A DNA stretch of 64,000 bases, from assembly GCA_036226585.1 (NCBI GenBank), contig CP108997.1:806001-870000 (forward strand). Reading direction: 5' to 3'. Below the pieces are notes generated by a model. It was not told the DNA's origin and did not search any database. It saw only the letters and a list, made by a program, of their open reading frames with translations. The position numbers were made by a program, and so were the translations under genes. Source of the stretch: Streptomyces sp. NBC_00708 (GTDB lineage Bacteria > Actinomycetota > Actinomycetes > Streptomycetales > Streptomycetaceae). Below, piece after piece: positions 7,463-15,764 of this stretch. Numbering within the stretch: position 1 is the stretch's first letter; every line of letters starts with the position of its first letter.

Positions 7463-8686
7463 ATGGACCTCCTGAACACGCTGGTGGACAAGGGGCTGCG
7501 GCGCGAGCTGCCGACCCGTGAAGAAGCGCTCGCCGTACTGGCGACCCCGGACGACGAACTGCTCGATGTGGTGGCCGCGGCGGGCAAGGTGCGCCGTCAG
7601 TGGTTCGGGCGGCGGGTGAAGCTGAACTATCTGGTCAATCTGAAGTCCGGGCTCTGCCCCGAGGACTGCTCGTACTGTTCGCAGCGGCTCGGCTCCAAGG
7701 CCGAGATCCTCAAGTACACCTGGCTGAAGCCCGACGAGGCGTCGAAGGCGGCGGCCGCGGGGGTGGCCGGGGGCGCCAAGCGCGTCTGCCTGGTGGCCAG
7801 CGGCCGGGGCCCGACGGACCGGGACGTCGACCGGGTCTCGAAGACCATCGAGGCCATCAAGGAGCAGAACGAGGGCGTCGAGGTGTGCGCCTGCCTCGGT
7901 CTGCTCTCCGAGGGGCAGGCCGACCGGCTGCGCTCGGCGGGCGCCGACGCGTACAACCACAACCTCAACACGTCCGAGGGGACGTACGGGGAGATCACCA
8001 CCACCCACACCTACGCCGACCGCGTGGACACGGTGCACCAGGCGCAGGCCGCCGGTCTCTCCGCGTGCTCGGGGCTGATCGCGGGCATGGGCGAGAGCGA
8101 CGCCGACCTGGTCGATGTGGTCTTCTCACTGCGCGAGCTGGACCCGGACTCGGTGCCGGTCAACTTCCTGATCCCGTTCGAGGGGACCCCGCTCGCCAAG
8201 GAGTGGAACCTGACGCCGCAGCGCTGCCTGCGCATCCTGGCGATGGTGCGGTTCGTCTGCCCGGACGTCGAGGTGCGGCTCGCGGGCGGGCGCGAGGTCC
8301 ATCTGCGCTCGATGCAGCCGCTCGCCCTCAACCTGGTCAACTCGATCTTCCTGGGCGACTACCTGACCAGCGAGGGCCAGGCGGGCCAGGCGGATCTGGA
8401 CATGATCGCGGACGCCGGTTTCGAGGTGGAGGGGGCGGGTACGACGACGCTCCCCCGGCACCGCGCGGATGCCCTGGCCGGTTGCGGCTCGCACGCGGGC
8501 GGCTGCGCCACGGAGTCGGAGGGCTGCGGTTCGCACGAGGGCGGCTGCGGGCCGTGCGGCGAGGCGCCGGAGGCGGAGGCCGTTCCCGCCGCCGAGGCGC
8601 CGGAAACCCAGGTGCCGGGTGCCCGTACGGATCTGGTGGCGGTCCGCCGCCGTGGCGCGGGTACGGATCTCGCCCCCAATGCCTGA
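7463..8686 (+). CDS. bioB: Biotin synthase with unusual Cys/His-rich C-terminal tail
   Basis: 407 residues. It is a radical-SAM enzyme converting dethiobiotin to biotin. The [4Fe-4S] motif is [12 protein letters not shown] with Cys65, Cys69 and Cys72. Other BioB blocks are [30 protein letters not shown] and [18 protein letters not shown]. BioB normally ends near residue ~335. Here a further ~70 residues carry a duplicated 14-residue unit CGSHxGGC (Cys341/His344/Cys348 and Cys355/His358/Cys362, plus Cys365), then a Glu/Ala/Pro linker. The tail looks like a metal or Fe-S site and is the oddest part of the gene. The gene overlaps bioA by 8 bases. Confidence 0.96.
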   Translation: MDLLNTLVDKGLRRELPTREEALAVLATPDDELLDVVAAAGKVRRQWFGRRVKLNYLVNLKSGLCPEDCSYCSQRLGSKAEILKYTWLKPDEASKAAAAGVAGGAKRVCLVASGRGPTDRDVDRVSKTIEAIKEQNEGVEVCACLGLLSEGQADRLRSAGADAYNHNLNTSEGTYGEITTTHTYADRVDTVHQAQAAGLSACSGLIAGMGESDADLVDVVFSLRELDPDSVPVNFLIPFEGTPLAKEWNLTPQRCLRILAMVRFVCPDVEVRLAGGREVHLRSMQPLALNLVNSIFLGDYLTSEGQAGQADLDMIADAGFEVEGAGTTTLPRHRADALAGCGSHAGGCATESEGCGSHEGGCGPCGEAPEAEAVPAAEAPETQVPGARTDLVAVRRRGAGTDLAPNA

Positions 8687-9983
8687 GCCGCTCTCCCCCG
8701 CCGTACTCCGGGACCTGGACCGGGCGCACGTCTGGCACCCCTACGGCCCGATGCCGGGCCGGCAGGAGCCGCTGGTCGTGGAGTCCGCGTCCGGGGTCCG
8801 GCTGCGGCTCGCCGAACCCGCCCACGGGCAGCACGAGTTGGTCGACGGGATGTCCTCCTGGTGGTCCGCCGTGCACGGCTACAACCACCCGGTGCTGAAC
8901 GAGGCGGCGCGCGGCCAGCTGGACCGGATGAGCCATGTGATGTTCGGCGGGCTCACGCACGAGCCCGCCGTACGGCTGGCGGCCCGGCTGGTGGAGATCA
9001 CCCCGGAGCCGCTGCGCCACGTCTTCCTCGCCGACTCGGGCTCCGTGTCGGTCGAGGTGGCCGTGAAGATGTGCCTGCAGTACTGGCGCTCGGCCGGGCG
9101 GCCGGCCAAGCAGCGGCTGCTGACCTGGCGCGGCGGGTACCACGGGGACACCTGGCAGCCGATGTCGGTGTGCGACCCCGAGGGCGGGATGCACGAGCTG
9201 TGGTCGGGCGCACTGCCGCGTCAGGTCTTCGCCGACGAACCGCCCGCCGGATACGACGCCGAGCCCGACCCCGCGTACGCGGCACACCTGCACGAGCTGA
9301 TCGAACGGCACGCGGACGAGCTGGCGGCCGTGATCGTGGAACCGGTGGTCCAGGGCGCCGGAGGGATGCGCTTCCACTCCCCCGCCTATCTGCGCGTGCT
9401 GCGCGAGGCGTGCGACGCACACGGAGTGCTGCTCGTGTTCGACGAGATCGCGACGGGCTTCGGCCGCACGGGCAGCCTGTTCGCCGCCGGCCACGCGGGG
9501 GTCTCCCCGGACGTCATGTGCGTGGGCAAGGCGCTGACCGGCGGCTATCTGACCATGGCGGCGACGCTGTGCACGAGCGAGGTGGCCGAGGGCATCTCGC
9601 GCGGCGAGGTGCCGGTGCTCGCCCACGGCCCGACGTTCATGGGCAATCCGCTCGCCGCCGCGGTGGCCTGCGCCTCCATCGACCTGCTGCTCGGCCAGGA
9701 CTGGGCGCAGGAGGTCAAGCGGATCGAGGCCGGGCTGAACGAGGGGCTGGCGGCGGCGCGGGCGCTGCCCGGGGTCCGCGATGTGCGGGTCCTCGGCGCG
9801 ATCGGCGTGGTGCAGCTGGACCACGAGGTGGACATGGCGGCGGCGACAGCGGCGGCGGTGCGCGAAGGGGTGTGGCTGCGGCCGTTCCGCGACCTCGTCT
9901 ACACCATGCCGCCGTATGTGACCGGTGACGACGATGTGGCACGGATCTGCCGTGCCGTGTGCGCTGCGGCGCGGGAGGGCTGA
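8679..9983 (+). CDS. bioA: Adenosylmethionine-8-amino-7-oxononanoate aminotransferase
   Basis: 434 residues. It is a class III PLP aminotransferase that makes 7,8-diaminopelargonate. Motifs: HVWHPYGPM at the N-terminus, [16 protein letters not shown] (typical of BioA), [11 protein letters not shown] and the PLP-lysine motif [16 protein letters not shown]. The ATG at 8679 lies inside the end of bioB, eight bases before its stop closes, so translation is coupled. bioD follows 3 bases after its stop. Confidence 0.96.
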   Translation: MPEPLSPAVLRDLDRAHVWHPYGPMPGRQEPLVVESASGVRLRLAEPAHGQHELVDGMSSWWSAVHGYNHPVLNEAARGQLDRMSHVMFGGLTHEPAVRLAARLVEITPEPLRHVFLADSGSVSVEVAVKMCLQYWRSAGRPAKQRLLTWRGGYHGDTWQPMSVCDPEGGMHELWSGALPRQVFADEPPAGYDAEPDPAYAAHLHELIERHADELAAVIVEPVVQGAGGMRFHSPAYLRVLREACDAHGVLLVFDEIATGFGRTGSLFAAGHAGVSPDVMCVGKALTGGYLTMAATLCTSEVAEGISRGEVPVLAHGPTFMGNPLAAAVACASIDLLLGQDWAQEVKRIEAGLNEGLAAARALPGVRDVRVLGAIGVVQLDHEVDMAAATAAAVREGVWLRPFRDLVYTMPPYVTGDDDVARICRAVCAAAREG

Positions 9984-9986
9984 GAC

Positions 9987-10676
9987 ATGGGCGTTCTGGT
10001 GGTGACGGGCACCGGCACGGAGATCGGCAAGACGATCGTGACGGCCGCCGTGGCGGCGGCCGCCGCGCACCGTCGGGTGGCGGTGCTCAAGCCGGCCCAG
10101 ACCGGTCTGGAGCCGGGCGAGCCGGGTGACGCGGCCGAGGTGGCACGGCTGGCGGGCACGCAGGTGACGGCGGTCGAACTGGCGCGGTTCCCCGAGCCGT
10201 TGGCGCCCGCGACGGCGGCACGGCGGGCCGGCATGGAGCCGGTACGCCCGTACGAGATCGCCGAGGCTGCCGAGAAGCTGGCCGCCGACCACGACCTGGT
10301 CCTGGTCGAGGGCGCGGGCGGGCTGCTCGTACGGTTCGACGACGAGGGCGCGACCCTGGCGGACGCGGCCCGGCTACTGGCGGCCCCGGTCCTGGTGGTG
10401 GCCCCGGCCGGTCTGGGCACGCTGAACTCCACGGCGCTGACGGCGGAGGCGCTGCGGGCCCGGGAACTCGACTGCCTGGGCGTGGTCATCGGCAGCATGC
10501 CGGGCGCGCCGGACCTGGCGGAGCGCTGCAATGTGGCGGACCTGCCGGTGGCCGCGGGGGCCCCGCTGCTCGGCATCGTCCCCGAAGGTGCGGGGTCGCT
10601 CGCGCCGGCGGACTTCCGTGCGCGGGCGGCGGGCTGGCTGGCAAAACCGCTGGGCGGGCACCGGCCGCTGGGCTGA
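9987..10676 (+). CDS. bioD: Dethiobiotin synthetase
   Basis: 229 residues. It is the ATP-dependent carboxylase that closes the ureido ring. Motifs: P-loop VTGTGTEIGKTIV, the LKPAQTGLEPGE substrate loop, and LVEGAGGLLVRFDDEG. It is the last gene of the bioB-bioA-bioD operon, starting 3 bases after bioA. About 220 bases without a clear gene follow. Confidence 0.95.
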   Translation: MGVLVVTGTGTEIGKTIVTAAVAAAAAHRRVAVLKPAQTGLEPGEPGDAAEVARLAGTQVTAVELARFPEPLAPATAARRAGMEPVRPYEIAEAAEKLAADHDLVLVEGAGGLLVRFDDEGATLADAARLLAAPVLVVAPAGLGTLNSTALTAEALRARELDCLGVVIGSMPGAPDLAERCNVADLPVAAGAPLLGIVPEGAGSLAPADFRARAAGWLAKPLGGHRPLG

Positions 10677-10899
10677 GCGGAGCGCATGCCGGGGGCCGCG
10701 GTGTCCGGCTGGGCGCCGGGGTCGCCGGCGTCCCCGTCCGGCACGGCCGCGGGACGCCCGGTTCGTCCTCCTTCGCCGCCCGGCTGCGTCGCCCGGAACG
10801 GGGCAGAATCGAAGGTGCCGGACCTTTCCCGGCCGCGCGGGCCGTGCGGGGCGTACGCCGCCGCCGGCGCGGGCGATCCGGTCCTTCGAGGAGGTCGCC

Positions 10900-11583
10900 A
10901 TGCGGCTGCGGAGTACGAGAACCCCCAGGGACGCGGTGCACCACCCCGTGTTCGCGCGCTGCTACGCACGGATGAGCGTGGCCGCCGAGTCCGCAGCCGG
11001 TCTGGCAGCGATCCGGGCGGAGCTGCTGGCCGGGCTCACCGGGCGGGTCATCGAGATCGGCGCCGGCAACGGCCTGAACTTCGGCCACTACCCGCCCGCG
11101 GTGTCGGAGGTGGTGGCGATCGAACCCGAGCGCACGCTGCGCCGCCTGGCCGTGCGCTCGGCGCTGCGGGCGGGCATCCCGGTGGACGTGGTGCCGGGGA
11201 CGGCGGAGGCCCTGCCGGTGAAGAGCGAGGCCTTCGACGGGGCGGTGGCCTCGCTGGTGCTGTGCACCGTGAGGGACATGGAGCGGTCGCTCGCGGAGAT
11301 CCGGCGGGTGCTGCGCCCGGGTGCCGAGCTGCGGTTCTTCGAGCACGTCCGGGCGGACGGGCGGGCCATGGCGGCGACCCAGCGCGCCCTGGACCGTACC
11401 TTCTGGCCCTGGGTGGCCGGGGGCTGTCACACCTCGCGCGACACGCTCGCGGCGATCACGGCGGCCGGCTTCACGGTGGAGTCGTACCGGCGGGTCAACC
11501 TGCCCGAGAGGGGCATCCGGCTGCCCACCTCGTCCTGCGTGCTGGGCGTAGCACGCGGGCCTGTCGTGACGGCACGGCGGTAG
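10900..11583 (+). CDS. Class I SAM methyltransferase, METTL7-like
   Basis: 227 residues. SAM-binding motif I is VIEIGAGNGLNFGHYPP, followed by VVAIEPERTLRRLA and a motif IV-like FDGAVASLVLCTVRDMERSL. The GxGxGxNFxxYPP form, plus FFEHVRADG and FWPWVAGGCHTSRDT near the end, resembles the METTL7/TMT1 thiol methyltransferases, though the substrate is not proven. GAGGAGG at 10888-10894 supports ATG 10900. It follows bioD but is 223 bases away and probably separately transcribed, so it is unlikely to be BioC. No membrane anchor is seen. Confidence 0.8.
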   Translation: MRLRSTRTPRDAVHHPVFARCYARMSVAAESAAGLAAIRAELLAGLTGRVIEIGAGNGLNFGHYPPAVSEVVAIEPERTLRRLAVRSALRAGIPVDVVPGTAEALPVKSEAFDGAVASLVLCTVRDMERSLAEIRRVLRPGAELRFFEHVRADGRAMAATQRALDRTFWPWVAGGCHTSRDTLAAITAAGFTVESYRRVNLPERGIRLPTSSCVLGVARGPVVTARR

Positions 11584-11596
11584 GCCACACCCTCGC

Positions 11597-11968
11597 TCAC
11601 AGACTCCACTGGCGCAGTTCGTCGGCGATGGCCCGGACGTCGGCCTCGCCCTGTTTCACCAGCAGGGCCAGATCCCGCACCTGCTCGGGCGACGTGATGA
11701 CCTTGAGTCCGGACGCGACCAGATAGCCGTAGGCGACGGCGGAGGCGAACATGGCGTTGGAGCGTTCCAGTGCCGGGACGTGCAGCAGCAGTTGCAGCAG
11801 GGCCGCGGCCCTGGAGTGCGGATCGCTGTAGACGGGGCTGCCGAAGATCTCCGCCTCGTGGCGCGCGACGGCCGCGACCAGGGCGCCCCAGTCGGTCACC
11901 TGCGGGTCGCCGGGCGTCTTGTGCTCCGCGACCATGAGAAGCCAGGAGAGTTGGATCCGGAGGTTCAA
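11597..11968 (-). CDS. Fic/Doc-like toxin component with degenerate active site
   Basis: 123 residues. The helical core SRAAALLQLLLHVPALERSN then AMFASAVAYGYLVASG aligns with the Doc/Fic central helices. The catalytic motif HPFxDGNKR is replaced by VPALERSNAMF, so the His and the Gly-Asn-Lys-Arg phosphate loop are missing. It overlaps the upstream ribbon-helix-helix antitoxin by 4 bases, a typical toxin-antitoxin layout. It may be an inactive Fic-fold remnant or a toxin using other chemistry. The family call rests on length, context and helix pattern. Confidence 0.65.
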   Translation of the reverse strand: MNLRIQLSWLLMVAEHKTPGDPQVTDWGALVAAVARHEAEIFGSPVYSDPHSRAAALLQLLLHVPALERSNAMFASAVAYGYLVASGLKVITSPEQVRDLALLVKQGEADVRAIADELRQWSL

Positions 11969-12192
11969 CAGGTGCCTTTGCCCTCCGTGCCGAACTCCTC
12001 GGCGAACACCGATTCGTACTGCTTCATGAAGTCCGCCGCGGCCTCGACGAAGGTGTGTCCCACCTCGCCCGCGTCCTGTTTGACGAGCTCCTCTATGTAG
12101 CGGTTCACGCTCATCCCCCTCTGGAGCGCGCGCTGCCTCGCGGCCTCCGCGGTGGCCTCGTCCACTCGAACGTTCAGCTGTGTCTTGGGCAC
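11965..12192 (-). CDS. Ribbon-helix-helix antitoxin
   Basis: 75 residues. TQLNVRVDEATAEAARQRAL and RGMSVNRYIEELV form a ribbon-helix-helix DNA-binding domain in the first ~45 residues. The acidic C-terminal part (EAAADFMKQYESVFAEEFG) would bind the partner toxin. The start is GTG 12192 with GAGGGG just upstream. It overlaps the Fic-like gene by 4 bases, so antitoxin is made first. The two CGCTAGC repeats directly upstream are a likely operator for autoregulation. Confidence 0.82.
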   Translation of the reverse strand: MPKTQLNVRVDEATAEAARQRALQRGMSVNRYIEELVKQDAGEVGHTFVEAAADFMKQYESVFAEEFGTEGKGTC

Positions 12193-12198
12193 CCCCTC

Positions 12199-12220
12199 AC
12201 GCTAGCGCGCAACCGCTAGC
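12199..12220 (-). promoter_or_regulatory. Twin CGCTAGC operator / promoter of the toxin-antitoxin pair
   Basis: Two exact copies of CGCTAGC (12200-12206 and 12214-12220) are spaced 14 bp. Each contains the palindrome GCTAGC, as expected for two ribbon-helix-helix dimers. A TAGCGT -10-like hexamer on the minus strand overlaps the first copy. Confidence 0.6.
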
Positions 12221-12427
12221 ACCGGCAAGAGGAGGGGCGCGGGCGGGCGTCCGGGGGTGGCCGCGCGCCCGTACCGCCGGGATGTCGCGGACACATTCCC
12301 CACCCCGGCCCCCCAGTGCTCGAACACGTGGTCATAATTCCTGCTCAGGTAGCCGAAGTCACCGCAGTCGGCCACGTCTCGGCGCCGCAGGTGCGCCAAC
12401 CGACCAGATCTCGCGACGACTCATGGA

Positions 12428-13717
12428 GTGACATTGAGTACGACGACGTTCCGTTCCCGCATCACCGCCCGGCTCGGACGCAGCTACCTGGCCCGGATCC
12501 AGAAGCACGGACTCGGGTCCTCCACCATCAAACTGCTCCCCGAACAGCTGCTGATGCCGCTGCGCAGGGAGGGGCTCGACCCGGTGCGGCAGCTCGCCGA
12601 CGTCAGGGCGAGCGCACCGGTGACCAGGGTGGCCCTGCCCTTCGGCATGGACGCCTGGGTGGTCACCGGCTACGAGGAGTCGAAGGCCGTGCTCGGCTCC
12701 ACCGAGGGCTTCAGCACCGACTTCGCCCATCTCGCGGGCAACGCGGGCATAGTCGCCGAACACAGCCCCGGCGGGCTGGGCTTCAGCGATCCGCCGGTGC
12801 ACACGCGGCTGCGTCGCATCCTGACCCCGGAGTTCACGATGCGCCGGCTGCGCCGCCTGACGCCGAGGATCGACGCCATCGTCGCGGAGCGCCTGGACGC
12901 GATGGCCGCCGCGCCGGGACCGGTCGACCTGGTGCACGCCTTCGCGCTGCCCGTGCCGTCCCTGACCATCTGCGAACTGCTCGGGGTTCCATACGAGGAC
13001 CGCGACGACTTCCAGAAGCTGGCCATGGACCGCTTCGACCTGTTCGCCGGGACGACCGCGCCGTTCGGCGCCATGTCCGCGTCGCTCGACTACTTCCGGG
13101 GCGTCGTGCGGGCCCAGCGGCGCGACCCAGGCGACGGCCTGCTCGGCATGATCGTGCGGGAGCACGGGGACAGCGTCGACGACGAGGAACTGGCGGGCCT
13201 GGCCGACGGGGTGCTCACCGGCGGGTTCGAGACGACCGCCAGCACGATCGCGCTCGGCGCCCTCGTCCTGCTGCGGAACCCGGAGGTGGCGGCGCGGCTG
13301 CGTACGGACGACGGCGTGACGGCGCCCTTCGTGGAGGAGGTGCTGCGCTACCTCTCCGCCGTGCAGATCGCCTTCCCCCGGTTCGCCCGCGACGACATCG
13401 AGATCGCCGGGGTCGTCATCCCGCGCGGCGACATGGTGCTCTGCTCGCTGAGCGGGGCCAACCGGGACCCGGCGTACGTCACGGACGACGGGCGTTTCGA
13501 TGTGGACCGGGTCACTCCGGCCGGCCACCTCGCCTTCGGGCACGGCATCCACCGCTGCATCGGCGCGGAGCTGGCCCGGATGGAGCTGCGTTCCGCCTTT
13601 CCGGCCCTGGTCAGGCGGTTTCCCGAGATGGAGCTCGCCGTCCCGCCGCAGGACCTGGCCTTCCGCAAGCTGTCGATCGTCTACGGCATCGACGCCCTGC
13701 CGGTACGGCTGCGCTGA
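12428..13717 (+). CDS. Cytochrome P450
   Basis: 429 residues. Heme-binding loop FGHGIHRCIGAEL has the thiolate ligand Cys377. The I-helix oxygen motif is LTGGFETTAST (acid-threonine pair kept). ExxR is EEVLRY. The N-terminal helix TFRSRITARLGRSYLARIQK is basic and not a membrane anchor, so it is a soluble bacterial P450. No ferredoxin or reductase gene is adjacent. GTG 12428 lacks a clear ribosome site. Substrate unknown; it stands alone with its own probable terminator. Confidence 0.94.
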   Translation: MTLSTTTFRSRITARLGRSYLARIQKHGLGSSTIKLLPEQLLMPLRREGLDPVRQLADVRASAPVTRVALPFGMDAWVVTGYEESKAVLGSTEGFSTDFAHLAGNAGIVAEHSPGGLGFSDPPVHTRLRRILTPEFTMRRLRRLTPRIDAIVAERLDAMAAAPGPVDLVHAFALPVPSLTICELLGVPYEDRDDFQKLAMDRFDLFAGTTAPFGAMSASLDYFRGVVRAQRRDPGDGLLGMIVREHGDSVDDEELAGLADGVLTGGFETTASTIALGALVLLRNPEVAARLRTDDGVTAPFVEEVLRYLSAVQIAFPRFARDDIEIAGVVIPRGDMVLCSLSGANRDPAYVTDDGRFDVDRVTPAGHLAFGHGIHRCIGAELARMELRSAFPALVRRFPEMELAVPPQDLAFRKLSIVYGIDALPVRLR

Positions 13718-13723
13718 GCGGCC

Positions 13724-13751
13724 CCGTACAGCCGCGAGCCGCCCTGTACGG
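13724..13751 (+). terminator. Hairpin after the P450 gene
   Basis: CCGTACAG (13724-13731) pairs perfectly with CTGTACGG (13744-13751) across a 12-base loop, just after the P450 stop. A third CCGTAC copy follows. Confidence 0.5.
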
Positions 13752-13821
13752 CGCTGAGCCGGCCCCGTACCGGGCGGGAATCCGCTCGCACAGGAAAACG
13801 ATCGTCTGATTGGCTCACCGC

Positions 13822-14262
13822 ATGAGTGATCTCGACATACGCCGCGCAGTCCCGTCCGACATCGACGCCGTGCTGGCGTTCTGGCGCACGGCGGCGGAAG
13901 GCACGAGCATCAGCGACGACCACGAAGGCGTGGCCCTGCTCATCACCCGCGATCCCGGCGCGCTGCTGCTCGCGGAGCGGAGGGGCACACTCGTGGGGAC
14001 GGTCATCGCGGGCTTCGACGGCTGGCGGTGCTCCGCCTACCGGCTGGCCGTGCATCCGGACCACCGACGGCAGGGCATCGCGACCGCCTTGCTGGAGGCG
14101 GCGGAGCGGCGCTTCACCGAGCTGGGCGGCCGACGGGTGGACGCCATGGTCCTGGAGGAGAACGAGCGCGCGCACCACACCTGGCAGGCGGCCGGCTACG
14201 GCCGCGAGAACCACTGGCGGCGATGGGTGAAGCCGCTCGGGGGCGGGAACAGGGGCAGGTGA
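13822..14262 (+). CDS. GNAT family N-acetyltransferase
   Basis: 146 residues. The acetyl-CoA pyrophosphate loop is LAVHPDHRRQGIATALLEAA (RxxGxA pattern), preceded by LVGTVIAGFDGWRCSAYRLA and followed by LEENERAHHTWQAAGYGREN. It is a single-domain GNAT of normal size. An in-frame TTG lies four codons upstream, but ATG 13822 fits the family start better. The substrate cannot be inferred. The reading frame directly after its stop stays open into a possible leader peptide of the next operon. Confidence 0.88.
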   Translation: MSDLDIRRAVPSDIDAVLAFWRTAAEGTSISDDHEGVALLITRDPGALLLAERRGTLVGTVIAGFDGWRCSAYRLAVHPDHRRQGIATALLEAAERRFTELGGRRVDAMVLEENERAHHTWQAAGYGRENHWRRWVKPLGGGNRGR

Positions 14263-14295
14263 CCGAGAAACAGGCCACTTTGCCGATCCTTTACC

Positions 14296-14430
14296 ATGAG
14301 GGTTCAGTCCTTCCCTTCCGACGAGAGGTGTGAGCGTCCGCCCATGGGCGAGCCTCCCAGTAGCCGCAGCCGCCGACATCGCGCGGTCCACCAGTCCCTG
14401 CCCGATCATGGGACGGAGGTGAACCGATGA
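14296..14430 (+). CDS. Possible leader peptide coupled to the CNNM operon
   Basis: A 44-codon frame with an internal second start (ATG 14344, 28 residues) ends in TGA overlapping the CNNM ATG as ATGA. The product is Arg/Ser/Pro-rich (PPSSRSRRHRAVHQ). Its DNA contains the perfect palindrome CGCCCATGGGCG (14338-14349) and a GTCCC...GGGAC hairpin (about 14394-14414) just before the CNNM ribosome site GGAGGTGA. Third-position G/C is lower than in neighbouring genes, so translation is uncertain. It could equally be an untranslated structured leader. Confidence 0.3.
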   Translation: MRVQSFPSDERCERPPMGEPPSSRSRRHRAVHQSLPDHGTEVNR

Positions 14431-15764
14431 CCGAAGTGCTTCTGCTGCTCGTTGCGGTACTGCTCTCCCTCGCCTGCGGCGCCTTCGTCGCGGCGGAGTT
14501 CTCCTTGACCACGGTCGAGCGCGGCCAGCTGGAGAAGGCCGTCGAGCAAGGTGAGCGCGGGGCCGCGAGCGCGATGAAGGCGGTACGCGGTCTCACCTTC
14601 CAGCTGTCCGGGGCCCAGCTCGGCATCACCGTCACCAACCTGGTCGTCGGCATGCTCTCCGAGCCTTCCATCGCGAAGCTCATCCGGGGGCCGGTGGAGG
14701 CCGTCGGCCTGCCTTCCGGCGTCGCGTCGTCCGTGGCGCTCGTCATCGGCACGGCCCTGTCGACCGTGTTCCTGATGGTCGTCGGCGAGCTGGTCCCGAA
14801 GAACTGGGCCATCTCCTCGCCGCTCGCGGTGGCGAAGGCCGTCGCCACCCCTCAGCGGGCCTTCACGGCTGTCTTCCGGCCCTTCATCAGCCACCTCAAC
14901 AACACGGCCAACCGGATCGTGCGCCGCTTCGGGCTCGAACCCACCGAGGAGCTGGCCTCCGCACGCAGCCCCAAGGAGTTGGTGGCGCTGGCCAGGCACT
15001 CCGCGAAGGCGGGGGCGCTGGAGGCGGACACCGCCGAGCTGTTCGTCCGCACCCTCAGCCTGCCGGAGCTCACCGCGGAGAACGTGATGACCCCGCGTGT
15101 CCAGGTCACCGCACTGGAGGTCGGCGCGACCGCCGAGGACGTCGCCAACGCGACCCGGGCCACCGGTCTCTCCCGCTTCCCCGTGTACCGGGGCAGCCTC
15201 GACAGCGTCGTGGGCGTGGCCCACATCAAGGACGTCCTGGCGATCCCCGCCGAGCAGCGGCCCCGCAAGCGGGTGTCCGAGATGCTGCGTGAGCCGGTGC
15301 TCGTCCCCGAGACACTGACCGTGGACCGGCTGCTCGACCGGCTGTCGGGCAAGCTCGCCATGGCGGTGGTGATCGACGAGTACGGCGGCACGGCGGGCGT
15401 CGTGACGCTGGAGGACATCGTCGAGGAGGTCGTCGGTGAAGTGCGGGACGAGCACGACCCGCACGAGACACCGGACCTCGCACCGGCCGGTGAGGACACC
15501 GACGGGCGGGTCCTGTGGTCGGCGGACGGCGCCGCCCGCACCGACCAGCTGGAGGCGATCGGGCTGCGGGTGCCGGACGGCCCCTACGAAACCCTCGCGG
15601 GCCTGATCGCCACGGAGGTCGGTCGCATCCCCGCCGTGGGCGACTCGATCGAGCTGGCCGGCTGGCGGCTCGATGTGGTGGACGCCTCCGGGCGCCGCGC
15701 CGCCCGAGCGCTGCTGCACGCGCCGCTGACCGGTTCCCACCAGCCGTCGGAGGATGAGCGATGA
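14427..15764 (+). CDS. CNNM/CorC-family membrane protein with CBS pair and CorC_HlyC domain
   Basis: 445 residues. The N-terminal CNNM (DUF21) membrane domain spans ~1-180 with FVAAEFSLTTVERGQLEKAV and LSGAQLGITVTNLVVGM. A CBS pair follows (~205-330: ENVMTPRVQV, GLSRFPVY, VVIDEYGGTAGVVTLEDIVE), then a C-terminal CorC_HlyC domain (~355-430). The family includes Mg2+/Co2+ transporters or exporters and was formerly labelled hemolysin. It overlaps a second CNNM gene by 4 bases (ATGA), so the two are translated together and may form a heteromer. Mg2+ export is an inference from the family. Confidence 0.93.
   Translation: MTEVLLLLVAVLLSLACGAFVAAEFSLTTVERGQLEKAVEQGERGAASAMKAVRGLTFQLSGAQLGITVTNLVVGMLSEPSIAKLIRGPVEAVGLPSGVASSVALVIGTALSTVFLMVVGELVPKNWAISSPLAVAKAVATPQRAFTAVFRPFISHLNNTANRIVRRFGLEPTEELASARSPKELVALARHSAKAGALEADTAELFVRTLSLPELTAENVMTPRVQVTALEVGATAEDVANATRATGLSRFPVYRGSLDSVVGVAHIKDVLAIPAEQRPRKRVSEMLREPVLVPETLTVDRLLDRLSGKLAMAVVIDEYGGTAGVVTLEDIVEEVVGEVRDEHDPHETPDLAPAGEDTDGRVLWSADGAARTDQLEAIGLRVPDGPYETLAGLIATEVGRIPAVGDSIELAGWRLDVVDASGRRAARALLHAPLTGSHQPSEDER

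Noticed and set aside
8337..10292. 651-codon minus-strand frame opposite bioA and bioD
   Set aside because: Antisense shadow; the plus strand carries intact bioA and bioD.
10900..11583. Methyltransferase as BioC of the biotin pathway
   Set aside because: It is 223 bases from bioD, and its motifs look METTL7-like rather than BioC-like; left as unassigned methyltransferase.
14406..15740. 444-codon minus-strand frame opposite the first CNNM gene
   Set aside because: Shadow frame; no recognisable motif and opposite to well-conserved membrane and CBS domains.
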